Assembly: GCA_035531775.1 (NCBI GenBank)
Contig: DATKSG010000060.1
Coordinates: 1 to 45,027 of the forward strand
Source: DATKSG01 sp035531775
GTDB lineage: Bacteria > Actinomycetota > Acidimicrobiia > Acidimicrobiales > UBA8190
Reading direction: 5' to 3'
DNA length: 45,027 nucleotides
Shown one piece after another: positions 19,159-26,602 of this stretch. A model generated the notes under the pieces. The model worked only from the letters and a program-made list of their open reading frames with translations, did not search any database and had not been told where the DNA came from. The translations under genes and the position numbers were made by a program. Position 1 is the first letter of the stretch; every line of letters starts with the position of its first letter.

Positions 19159-20901
19159 ATGCCCGACGCCCGCCGCCTGGTCGACGCACGCCTGCGCGTG
19201 GCCTTCGACGAGGTCGAGGCCGGGGCCGACCCGCTGCTGCGGCCTTCGGACCGGGCCGACTTCCAGGCCAACGGGGTCTTGGCCTTGGCCAAGCGCCTGG
19301 GCCGGGTGCCCCTGGAGCTGGCCGGCGAGATCGTGGCCCGCGCCGAGCTGGGCGACCTGTGCGCGGCGGTGGAGGTGAGCGGCCCGGGCTTCATCAACCT
19401 CACCCTGGCCGATGACATAGTGGCGGCCGACGTAGCCGCCCTCGCCGACCATCCCCGGCTCGGCGTCGAGCAGCGGGTGCCGGGGCGGACGGTGGTGGTG
19501 GACTACTCGGCGCCGAACGTGGCCAAGGAAATGCACGTCGGCCACCTGCGCTCCACCATCCTCGGCGACGCCCTCGTCCGCATGCTCGAGTTTGCCGGTG
19601 AGCGCGTGGTGCGCGAGAACCACGTGGGGGACTGGGGAACGCCCTTCGGCATGCTCATCGAGCACGTGCTCGACCTCGGAGAGCACGAGGCGGTGCACGA
19701 GCTATCGGTCGGTGACCTCGACACGTTCTACCGCCAGGCCCGCCAGTCCTTCGACGCCGACGTCTCGTTCCAAGAGCGCGCCCGGCGCCGAGTGGTGCTG
19801 CTGCAGTCGGGCGACGAGGAGACCATGCGGCTCTGGCACGTCCTGGTGGCCCAGAGCATCGCCTACTTCGACGAAGTCTACGCCAAGCTCGACGTCTTGC
19901 TCACCGACGAGGACGTGGTGGGCGAGAGCTTCTACAACGAGATGCTCCCCGAGGTCGTGCGGGACCTGCAGGAACTAGGACTACTGGTCGAAAACGACGG
20001 CGCCTTGTGTGTCTTCCCGCCCGGCTTCACCAATCGCCACGGCGACCCTTTGCCTCTCATCGTCCAGAAGTCCGACGAGGGATTCGGCTACGCGGCGACC
20101 GACCTGGCCGCCATCCGCGACCGGGTCGGCCGGTTGGGAGCAGATGTCCTGCTCTACGTGGTGGGCGCTCCCCAGGCCCAACACCTCGAGATGTGCTTCG
20201 CCGTGGCTCGGCTGGCCGGCTGGCTGCCCGACGCTGTCGAGGCCGTGCACGTGGCCTTCGGCAATGTCCTGGGCCCCGATCACAAGATGTTCCGCAGCCG
20301 CGGCGGCGACGCCGTGAAGCTGGTGGACCTGGTGGACGAGGGGGTGCAACGCGCCGGGTCAGCGGTGGCCGCTCGCAATCCCGACCTCGAGCCGGCCCAG
20401 CGGTCGGCGGTGGCCCGGATGTTGGGCGTGGGGGCCGTCAAGTACGCCGATCTGTCCACCGACCGCACGCGTGACTACGTCTTCGATTGGGACCGCATGC
20501 TCGCCCTTGAGGGCAACACGGCTCCCTACCTGCAGTACGCCCATGCCCGCATCCGCTCCATCTTCCGGCGCGCCGGGAACATGGCCGATGTGGCCGGCGC
20601 GGCCGAAGCAGCGACAGCCCCCCCCCGACTCGGCCAGCCCGCCGAGCGGTCCCTGGCCATGGCCCTGGTCGGCTTCCCCGAAGCCGTCGAAGGAGCCCTC
20701 GGGGGATGGAGCCCGAGTCGCCTTTGCGGCTACCTGTTCGACCTGGCCAGCACCTTCACCACGTTCTACGAGGCTTGCCCCGTGCTTGCCTCCCCCGATG
20801 CCGACACCCGCCGGAGCCGGCTCATGCTGGCCGACCTCACGGCCCGGGTGCTGGCCGTCGGCCTCGGCATGCTCGGCATCGCCGCCCCGGACCAGATGTG
20901 A
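19159..20901 (+). CDS. argS: Arginyl-tRNA synthetase
   Basis: Class I aminoacyl-tRNA synthetase charging tRNA-Arg. The 580-residue length is normal. Domains in order are the N-terminal Add-1 tRNA-binding domain (about 1-105), the catalytic Rossmann fold with H126-V-G-H129 inside PNVAKEMHVGHLRSTILGD, the second signature in degenerate form (GPDHKMFRSRGGD, in place of KMSKS, as is usual in many ArgRS), and the C-terminal anticodon-binding helical bundle from about 445 (TAPYLQYAHARIRSI). The ATG at 19159 is divergent from the HDAC-like gene. In mycobacteria argS sits directly before lysA-hom-thrC; here those genes are about 20 kb away. Confidence 0.97.
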   Translation: MPDARRLVDARLRVAFDEVEAGADPLLRPSDRADFQANGVLALAKRLGRVPLELAGEIVARAELGDLCAAVEVSGPGFINLTLADDIVAADVAALADHPRLGVEQRVPGRTVVVDYSAPNVAKEMHVGHLRSTILGDALVRMLEFAGERVVRENHVGDWGTPFGMLIEHVLDLGEHEAVHELSVGDLDTFYRQARQSFDADVSFQERARRRVVLLQSGDEETMRLWHVLVAQSIAYFDEVYAKLDVLLTDEDVVGESFYNEMLPEVVRDLQELGLLVENDGALCVFPPGFTNRHGDPLPLIVQKSDEGFGYAATDLAAIRDRVGRLGADVLLYVVGAPQAQHLEMCFAVARLAGWLPDAVEAVHVAFGNVLGPDHKMFRSRGGDAVKLVDLVDEGVQRAGSAVAARNPDLEPAQRSAVARMLGVGAVKYADLSTDRTRDYVFDWDRMLALEGNTAPYLQYAHARIRSIFRRAGNMADVAGAAEAATAPPRLGQPAERSLAMALVGFPEAVEGALGGWSPSRLCGYLFDLASTFTTFYEACPVLASPDADTRRSRLMLADLTARVLAVGLGMLGIAAPDQM

Positions 20902-20910
20902 CGGCCCCGG

Positions 20911-20916
20911 TAGCAT
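20911..20916 (+). promoter_or_regulatory. -10 element TAGCAT for the ADH-VOC-SDR operon
   Basis: TAGCAT in the context GGTAGCATCGG lies 28 bases before the GTG at 20945. The leader contains a GGAGGGG ribosome-binding site at 20934-20940. Confidence 0.45.
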
Positions 20917-20944
20917 CGGCGCTGATCGCGACCGGAGGGGAAAC

Positions 20945-22003
20945 GTGAGCGACCTGCCCCAGTCCATGGCGGCGGCGGTGTACCAGAGCCCCGGCCGCGT
21001 CGTGGTCGAGCAGCGCCCGGTTCCGCTTCCCGCCCAGGGCCAGGTCCTCGTGGAGGTGGGGCATTGCGGCGTGTGCGGCTCGGACCTGCACCTGCTGGTG
21101 GAGGGATGGGCCACGGCGGGGACGGTGGCCGGCCACGAGTTCACCGGTGTCGTCCGGGCTCTCGGCCCCGGGGCGGAGGGCTGGGCCGAGGGCGATGTGG
21201 TGGTAGGTGGGCCGCCGGCGCGATGCGGGCAATGCCGGCGTTGCCTCGAAGCCAAGCCCTCGCAGTGCGAGCGACGAGGGGACGTCACCGAGCAACTGGG
21301 CGGCGGTTTCGCCCGCTTCGTGCTGGTAGAGGCCCGAGCCCTTGTGCGCGTCCCCGAAGGGCTCTCGCCGCGCACGGCGGCGCTGGCCGAGCCGCTGGCC
21401 GTGGCCCTGCACGCCGTGACGCAGGCCGGCCTGGTGGCCGGGGACGAGGTCATGGTCTTCGGGGCTGGGCCCATCGGGGCCTTGGCCATCGCCGCCCTGG
21501 CCGCCACCAAGGAGCACCGGGTGACGGCGGTAGAGCCCAACGAACAGCGACGCCAGTTGGCCCTGGACGTGGGCGCCGAGGCGGCGTTGTCCCCCGACGA
21601 ACTGGCCCGTTTCGAGCGCTGGGAGCCCGAGCGCTTGGCCCCGGTGGCGGTGGACGCCGTGCTCGAGTGCTCCGGGCACAAGGCGGCCATGGAGCTCGGC
21701 CTCCATCAGCTGCGCCGGGGTGGACGGCTGGTGTTGGTGGGAGCCGGGATCCACGAGCCGTCCTTCGACCCAAACCGCATCCTGCTCAACGAGCTCGAGA
21801 TCCGGGGCTCCTTCGTCTACGACGCCGACGGCTTCGAGCGCGCCCTGGCCCTGTTGGCCTCGGGCGCGCTGCCCGTGCAGCGCCTGGTGGAGCGCGACGA
21901 CGTCGGGCTCGAGGGGCTCGGCCCGGTGCTGGGCGACCTGGCCGCCGGGCGGGTGGCCGGCAAGGTGATGGTGGCGCCGGGAACCGGGGACGGCCGACGG
22001 TGA
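20945..22003 (+). CDS. Zinc-dependent alcohol dehydrogenase (threonine/sorbitol dehydrogenase-like MDR)
   Basis: The 352-residue MDR protein carries the catalytic zinc ligands in HCGVCGSDLH and AGHEFTG and a structural-zinc-like Cys cluster (CGQCRRCLEAKPSQC). The NAD(P)-binding motif is FGAGPIGALA. It should oxidise an alcohol or polyol to a ketone or aldehyde. The start is GTG 20945 after GGAGGGG; an in-frame ATG nine codons later is possible. Its stop overlaps the VOC start as GTGA, and the SDR follows with TGATG, so the three genes form one tightly coupled operon. Confidence 0.93.
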   Translation: MSDLPQSMAAAVYQSPGRVVVEQRPVPLPAQGQVLVEVGHCGVCGSDLHLLVEGWATAGTVAGHEFTGVVRALGPGAEGWAEGDVVVGGPPARCGQCRRCLEAKPSQCERRGDVTEQLGGGFARFVLVEARALVRVPEGLSPRTAALAEPLAVALHAVTQAGLVAGDEVMVFGAGPIGALAIAALAATKEHRVTAVEPNEQRRQLALDVGAEAALSPDELARFERWEPERLAPVAVDAVLECSGHKAAMELGLHQLRRGGRLVLVGAGIHEPSFDPNRILLNELEIRGSFVYDADGFERALALLASGALPVQRLVERDDVGLEGLGPVLGDLAAGRVAGKVMVAPGTGDGRR

Positions 22004-22449
22004 CGACTAGCCACCGCTTCTACCCATCGGGCACCCCGCGGTTCAACCACGTGGCCCTCAGCCTCCCGGCCGAGCAGCTGAGCCCATCGGGTCGAGCCGA
22101 GCTATGTCGGTTCTTCGGCGAAGTCCTGGGCTTCGACGAACTGCCCACCATGACGGTGGACGGCCGGCGCCTGGTGCTGAGCTGCGTGCACTGGGACCAG
22201 TTCCTTTTCCTGGTGGGGGAGGACGATCCCATGCGCTGCCCGCCGCTCGACCACTTCGGCTTCGCCCTGGGGACACTCGACGAGCTGGACGCGGCGCATC
22301 GCCGGGCGCTCGAGTTCGCCGCCGACGACGGCCGGCTCCAGGTCGAGGGCATCGACGTCGACGACCAGGGCCCGGTCAAGATCCACTCGGTGTATCTCGG
22401 CTACGTGCTGCCCATGCGCATCGAGCTGCAGTGGTGGGAGTTCACGTGA
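22000..22449 (+). CDS. VOC-superfamily (glyoxalase/bleomycin-resistance-like) protein
   Basis: The 149-residue product shows the beta-alpha-beta-beta-beta layout of vicinal-oxygen-chelate proteins: PRFNHVALSL provides a first metal-ligand His, FFGEVLGFDELP the first helix, and PPLDHFGFAL the His of the second module, ending with RIELQWWEFT. It may be an isomerase, dioxygenase or binding protein; I cannot decide. The GTG start overlaps the ADH stop (GTGA) and the stop overlaps the SDR ATG (TGATG), so it is translated with them. Confidence 0.82.
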   Translation: MTTSHRFYPSGTPRFNHVALSLPAEQLSPSGRAELCRFFGEVLGFDELPTMTVDGRRLVLSCVHWDQFLFLVGEDDPMRCPPLDHFGFALGTLDELDAAHRRALEFAADDGRLQVEGIDVDDQGPVKIHSVYLGYVLPMRIELQWWEFT

Positions 22450-23240
22450 TGGACCTGCGGGGCGAGGTGGCCGTGGTCACCGGGGCGTCGTCGGGGCTCG
22501 GCCGCCGCTTCGCCCTCGACATGGCCGCCGCCGGGGCCACCGTGGTGGCCGTGGCCCGGCGTCGGGACCTGCTCGAGGAGCTCGAGCCGCTGCTGCGGGC
22601 GGCGTCGGCGACCTCGCAGGCCAAGGTGGGCGATGTGACCGGCCACAGCGGGGTGCGCGCCGTGCTGGGTGAGGTGGAGGAGGCCCACGGGCCCATCGGG
22701 GTACTGGTCAACGCGGCCGGCATCGGGGAGCCTCGCCAGGGCCAGGCCACGGTGCCCGAGCTGACCAGTGTGCGCGAGGTCATGGAGACCAACTACTTCG
22801 GCGCCGTCCACAGCACGCTAAGCGTGCTGCCCGGGATGCTCGAGCGCCGGCGCGGCGTGGTGGTGAACGTGTCCTCCGACAACGGCCGGGCGCCGGGTCC
22901 GGGCGAAGTGGCCTACGGGGCGTCGAAGGCGGCGCTGAGCGCTTTCACCGAGAGCATGGCCATGCGGGTGCACGGTTCAGGGGTTCGCCTGCATGTGCTT
23001 TATCCCGGCTGGGTGCCGACCGACATGGGCCTCGGAGCGGTGGAGGACGGCATGCCCATGCCGCCGCGCATGGTGCGGCGCACCGAGGAGCAGGTGTCGA
23101 AGCTGCTGCTGGCCCGCATGGGCGGCTCCGCCATCGACATCGACGCCGCTCGCTTGGCCCGCCTGGCGCCGGTGGCGAGGGCGCTCGTGCCGCGCCTCTA
23201 CCGCAACGGCTTGTTGCGGGCCTCGTCCAGTCGCCGGTAG
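22449..23240 (+). CDS. Short-chain dehydrogenase/reductase
   Basis: A 263-residue SDR with TGASSGLG near residue 12, NAAG (VLVNAAGIGE), the catalytic Ser (NVSSDNG) and YGASK. The C-terminus (about 200-263) is longer than the catalytic core and helix-rich, as in SDRs related to SDR family 7 or dehydrogenases acting on lipids. ATG 22449 overlaps the VOC stop; a GTG one codon earlier is also possible. The last 43 bases overlap the end of the opposite-strand cytochrome b C-part gene. Function within the ADH-VOC-SDR operon is unknown. Confidence 0.92.
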   Translation: MDLRGEVAVVTGASSGLGRRFALDMAAAGATVVAVARRRDLLEELEPLLRAASATSQAKVGDVTGHSGVRAVLGEVEEAHGPIGVLVNAAGIGEPRQGQATVPELTSVREVMETNYFGAVHSTLSVLPGMLERRRGVVVNVSSDNGRAPGPGEVAYGASKAALSAFTESMAMRVHGSGVRLHVLYPGWVPTDMGLGAVEDGMPMPPRMVRRTEEQVSKLLLARMGGSAIDIDAARLARLAPVARALVPRLYRNGLLRASSSRR

Positions 23241-24178
23241 TGGTCCCTCCAGATCAACCGGTAGACCGGCACCAACCGTGGGACGGCGCGTAGCCCCGGG
23301 ATGAAGGGGACCAGCAGCAGTCCCAGGGTGAGCAGCATCATGAGGCCCCAGACGAGGGCGTCGGCATTGCCGGTGTGGGTGAAGGGCCACACCTGGTACC
23401 ACATCGTGTAGAGCCACAGCCAGGCCTGGCCCGGGAAGTTCCCCGTCTCGTTCATCATCCCCCACTGCGATCCCGACAGATGCTCGGCCTGGGCCTTGTC
23501 GGCCAGGAAGGACCCGTCGGCCAGGAAGAGCAGCGGCTTGGTGTAGTCGGTGCCGTAGAACTGCGGCGAGGACAGCAGATCGGCATCCAGGCTCCCGGTA
23601 CGGGCCATGGTGAGGAGCGCGCTCATCATGGGCGGGAGCGGGCCGTAGCGCCCGGGTGGGACCACCACGGCCGAGCCGCTGAAGCCGACATGGCCGAGCG
23701 CCGAGCTGTAGGCGGCCGTCCATTGCTGCGCGGTGGCGGCCGGAGCGGCCTGGTAGCTGGCCAGGGCCGACTGCAGGTCCGGGTCGCTGTGGGCGGCCAC
23801 CTGCAGAGGGCCGAGGACGAAGTCCTGCGCCGCGCTGACCGGCTCGTGCACCCCTATCCATCGCTCGGGAGCGAGGGGCCCGATGGTCTGGCCCGACCCG
23901 GGGGCGGTGTCGTACGGCGGACCGTAGGAGGCGGTGGGGCTGCTGCCGTCGAGCTCGGTGACGGCGGTGGCCAGGAAATCCGCCGGCGTGGCCTGGGCCC
24001 ATTGGCGGATGGTGACCGGATGCTCGTCGGGAGAGGAGAAGACCACGGCGAGGCCCACCGTCAGCACGGCCACCGCCACCAGGGCCAGGACGAACTCCTT
24101 GGCCAGGTCGTAGCGGATCTTGGGCCCTTCCCACTCGGCCTCGTCGGGCTGGGCCGACGCCTCGTCCAATGTCTGCAC
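23198..24178 (-). CDS. Cytochrome b C-terminal (subunit IV-like) membrane protein with large extracytoplasmic insert
   Basis: The 326-residue protein begins with a soluble N-tail and one membrane helix (about residues 26-48). About 200 residues without membrane segments follow, then two further hydrophobic helices around 255-300 (WLWLYTMWYQVWPF, then ALVWGLMMLLTLGLLLVPFI) and a basic cytoplasmic tail. The last part resembles the C-terminal half of a split cytochrome b, but the usual PEWY quinone-site motif is not evident and the long insert is unusual. It follows the cytochrome b N-part by 6 bases. I infer that the two form one b-type complex. Assignment rests mainly on this context and membrane layout. 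Confidence 0.6.
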   Translation of the reverse strand: MQTLDEASAQPDEAEWEGPKIRYDLAKEFVLALVAVAVLTVGLAVVFSSPDEHPVTIRQWAQATPADFLATAVTELDGSSPTASYGPPYDTAPGSGQTIGPLAPERWIGVHEPVSAAQDFVLGPLQVAAHSDPDLQSALASYQAAPAATAQQWTAAYSSALGHVGFSGSAVVVPPGRYGPLPPMMSALLTMARTGSLDADLLSSPQFYGTDYTKPLLFLADGSFLADKAQAEHLSGSQWGMMNETGNFPGQAWLWLYTMWYQVWPFTHTGNADALVWGLMMLLTLGLLLVPFIPGLRAVPRLVPVYRLIWRDHYRRLDEARNKPLR

Positions 24179-24184
24179 GGCGCG

Positions 24185-24862
24185 CTAGGTCCTTCCGGCC
24201 GGCGTTGACGGTGTCGGCCTCTTCGCTGCCGGCCTCGTGGCCCGGCCACGAGCCGGCAGAGGACGCACCACCCCGCGGTGGCGCACCAGGAGCAGATGCA
24301 GCCCCACCAGGGCGGCCACTGCCACAGGGAGCAGCAGCACGTGCCACAGCAGCATCTGCCCGAAGTTCGTCACCACGAAGAAGGCCCCGGCGCCGGTCGA
24401 GTTGATCCCGTCCTTGGCCTGGGTGGCGATCCACTGCGAGTCGAAGTTCTGCTGCGATAGGTAGCCGGTGAAAGCGGTAGCCACCGAGATCGCGAACGTG
24501 ACCACACCGGTCATCCACGTAAGGGCGCGCCGCCCTCGCCAGGACGCCATGAAGAACTTTCCCCACAGGTGCAGCACCATGAAGAAGAAGAACAGCTCCA
24601 CGCTCCACAGATGCAGGCTGTTCACGAAGAGCCCGGTCTTCGACTGGTGCCACCACGACGGGCCTCTCAGGACCAGGACCGTGCCCGACGCCAGGACGAT
24701 CACAAAGGCGGCCAGCGTCAGGACCCCGAACACGTAGACCCACGAGGCCACGTAGCTGGGCTGGTCATCGGGTAGGAGCTTGTCCGGCGGCAGCGCCCGC
24801 ACCGCCGCCCGTCGCAGCCGGCCGGTCCAGGTGGGGGAGGCCTCGAGGCCCGGGACCGTCAT
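24185..24862 (-). CDS. Cytochrome b N-terminal domain protein (b6-like, bis-haem)
   Basis: The 225-residue protein has four membrane helices and both haem-ligand pairs. H-x13-H lies in the helix starting SLHLWSVELFFFFMVLHLW, and H-x14-H lies in WHVLLLPVAVAALVGLH. The second spacing is the one found in b6-type and other split cytochromes b. GYLSQQNFDSQWIAT corresponds to the conserved GYLLPWDQ-like quinol-site turn, in altered form. It should move electrons between quinone sites across the membrane. The ATG at 24862 overlaps the stop of the 52-residue membrane protein (ATGA). No cytochrome c1 is encoded nearby; a Rieske protein is encoded at 32.2-33.5 kb. Confidence 0.85.
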   Translation of the reverse strand: MTVPGLEASPTWTGRLRRAAVRALPPDKLLPDDQPSYVASWVYVFGVLTLAAFVIVLASGTVLVLRGPSWWHQSKTGLFVNSLHLWSVELFFFFMVLHLWGKFFMASWRGRRALTWMTGVVTFAISVATAFTGYLSQQNFDSQWIATQAKDGINSTGAGAFFVVTNFGQMLLWHVLLLPVAVAALVGLHLLLVRHRGVVRPLPARGRATRPAAKRPTPSTPAGRT

Positions 24863-25017
24863 CGTCCTCGTCGAGAGGAGTGGAAGGGGATGACGAGGGC
24901 CAGGACGAAGACCACCACCATGACGCCGATCACCAGGAGATTGGCCACCGACAGCTGCACGAACCCCCAGTGCAGGTAGTGCCCCGGTCGGGACAGATCC
25001 ACCAATGCCGCGACCAT
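24859..25017 (-). CDS. 52-residue single-pass membrane protein
   Basis: The short product has an N-terminal polar segment (MVAALVDLSRPGHYLHWGFV) and one strong membrane helix (LSVANLLVIGVMVVVFVLAL) with a basic tail (HSSRRGR). Its stop overlaps the cytochrome b start as ATGA, so it is translationally coupled and is probably a small subunit or assembly factor of that complex. The ATG at 25017 is exactly 7 bases after TACCAT, which supports a leaderless start. I do not recognise the family. Confidence 0.7.
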   Translation of the reverse strand: MVAALVDLSRPGHYLHWGFVQLSVANLLVIGVMVVVFVLALVIPFHSSRRGR

Positions 25018-25024
25018 GTAACGA

Positions 25025-25030
25025 ATGGTA
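25025..25030 (-). promoter_or_regulatory. Leaderless -10 element TACCAT for the split cytochrome b genes
   Basis: TATACCAT (25025-25032, minus) lies 7 bases upstream of the ATG at 25017 in an AT-rich island. It suggests that the three cytochrome b genes have their own promoter apart from the ferredoxin-side operon. Confidence 0.5.
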
Positions 25031-25091
25031 TATTGCGGGATCCACCGCGGCAGTAATGGCCCAAAGCCCCCGCGGCCGGCTAGCTGTCCCG

Positions 25092-25340
25092 TTAGCGGCG
25101 GCTCGTGCTCAGCTTGACCTTGGCCGGCGGCCCGGACCGGCTGTCTTCGACCAATGTGAGCGCACGCCGTGGGCAATCGGCCACGGCCCGATGGGCCAGG
25201 TCCACGAGCTGCGCCGGGACCGGGCGACCGTCGATGACCGGGTATCCCCACTCGTCGAGGGTGATGAGCTCGGGAAGCAGCTCGGCGCAGTAGCCGAAGG
25301 CGTCGCAGGCGATCGGGTCGACCCGAAGGCGCCGGTTCAC
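25092..25340 (-). CDS. Ferredoxin, [3Fe-4S]-type
   Basis: The 82-residue protein has three cysteines in the arrangement C12-x5-C18 and C56-P (ACDAFGYC and DCPRRA). This is the pattern of small actinobacterial 3Fe-4S ferredoxins, in which a fourth ligand is lacking. The stretch DEWGYPVI between them is also usual. It should carry single electrons in the cytoplasm, probably between the NuoF-like protein and the membrane haem proteins. GTG 25340 overlaps the NuoF-like stop (GTGA). The C-terminal basic tail (AKVKLSTSRR) is longer than usual. A 75-base gap separates it from the 52-residue membrane protein. Confidence 0.88.
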   Translation of the reverse strand: MNRRLRVDPIACDAFGYCAELLPELITLDEWGYPVIDGRPVPAQLVDLAHRAVADCPRRALTLVEDSRSGPPAKVKLSTSRR

Positions 25341-26602
25341 GGCATCACCGGAGCCCGGTTCCAGCCCGGGCAGGGATGGCGTCGGGCGTGGGCTGTCACG
25401 TCCTTGGCGAAGACCGACAGGGCGCTGCGTACCAGTCGCACCGCCCCGTCGGGGAGTCGGCATGCGCCGCGCCCGTCGACCGCCGTGAGCCGGCTCTGGA
25501 GCCGGTCGAGGAGCCGCCCGTCGCTCTGGCCGGCGGCCAGCCGGTGCAGGTCGTCGGCGATGGCGGGCATGCCAAAGACACAAGGCCCGCACTGGCCTGC
25601 GCTCTGGGCGGCCAGGTAGGAGACGATCCGCGCCGTCTCGGCCAGCCCGCAGCCGCCTGGGCCGAGGACCCCGATAACCCCGGCTCCCACGGTGCCGCCC
25701 ACCTCGGCCAAGGGCCCCGGCGCGTAGGGCGTGGACAGCGCCGTGCCCGCCATCCACGTGCCGCCGTAGCCGCCGAGGAGAACGGCCAAGGGCGCCTGGA
25801 GCGGCTCGGCCCGCTGCACGATGACATCGAGCGGTGTGCCGAGCTCGACTTCCACGACACCGGGGCTGCGCACGGCGCCGGTGACGGTGACCAGCGTGGT
25901 CCCCGGCGCGTCGGGAAGCCCCACGGCTCGGAACCAGTCGGCGCCGTGGCGGGCGATCAGGGCCACGTGGGCCAGCGTCTCGGCATTGTGCAGCAACACC
26001 GGGCTGCGCCCCACGGTGAGGGGGACGGACTTGTCGGGCCGGAAGGTGGGAAGGCCGCGGCCGCCGCCCACCCAGTCGACGAGCGCCGACTCCTCCCCGG
26101 CGCTGTAGCGGCCCGGGGCCAGGCGCAGCTCGACCGGGACCACGTCGAGCCCGGCGGCGGCGCGTTCGGCCATGGCACGACGCAGCGCGTCGGCCGACTC
26201 GGGCCGGTCGTCGGCCACACAGCACACGACCAGGGTGGCGTCGATGGCCAGCGCGGCGGCCTGGGCGCCGTCGAGGACGAGGTGGGGGGCGCGTTCGAGC
26301 AACAGCCGGTCCTTGGCGCTGGCCGGCTCTCCCTCCATGGCATTGACCACCAGGCGGGGGCGGCGCCGCTGGCCGGCCAACAGGTCGAGCTTGCGCGCCG
26401 CTGGGAACCCGGCCCCACCGCGCCCGGTCAACCCGGACCGAGCCAGCTCGTCGAGGAGGCTCTGGCTCCACGCGCCGTGGTGCCGGCGGGGCAGGTCGAG
26501 CGGCCCGTGGGTGTCGGTGTGCGCCGCCAGGTCGGCGTTGTTCCCGGCCAGGGGGCCGGCCAGCAGGCGGGTGTGCCCCACGGTGGGGGCCGTCATGGTC
26601 AT
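25337..26602 (-). CDS. NuoF-like flavoprotein (FMN/NADH-binding, SLBB, Fe-S domain)
   Basis: The 421-residue protein resembles the 51-kDa NADH-binding subunit of complex I. Visible parts are the FMN/NADH glycine loop GRGGAGFPAARK, NAMEGEPASAKDR (NuoF NADEGEPGTFKDR), an SLBB region from about 225, and the Fe-S domain around 310-390 with C338-G-P-C341 and C381. The first cysteine of the NuoF motif ESCGQCTPC is Ala335 here (QSAGQCGPC), so the cluster lacks one usual ligand; a Cys in GGCGLAE could substitute. It probably oxidises NAD(P)H and reduces the ferredoxin encoded next. ATG 26602 overlaps the upstream stop (ATGA). Confidence 0.87.
   Translation of the reverse strand: MTMTAPTVGHTRLLAGPLAGNNADLAAHTDTHGPLDLPRRHHGAWSQSLLDELARSGLTGRGGAGFPAARKLDLLAGQRRRPRLVVNAMEGEPASAKDRLLLERAPHLVLDGAQAAALAIDATLVVCCVADDRPESADALRRAMAERAAAGLDVVPVELRLAPGRYSAGEESALVDWVGGGRGLPTFRPDKSVPLTVGRSPVLLHNAETLAHVALIARHGADWFRAVGLPDAPGTTLVTVTGAVRSPGVVEVELGTPLDVIVQRAEPLQAPLAVLLGGYGGTWMAGTALSTPYAPGPLAEVGGTVGAGVIGVLGPGGCGLAETARIVSYLAAQSAGQCGPCVFGMPAIADDLHRLAAGQSDGRLLDRLQSRLTAVDGRGACRLPDGAVRLVRSALSVFAKDVTAHARRHPCPGWNRAPVMP

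Noticed and set aside
20359..21754. Minus-strand frames opposite argS and the ADH gene
   Set aside because: Both opposite genes are complete and motif-rich; these frames are shadows.
23198..24862. A photosynthetic b6f complex
   Set aside because: Only the split layout and H-x14-H spacing resemble b6f; there is no cytochrome f, no PEWY motif, and nothing else photosynthetic.
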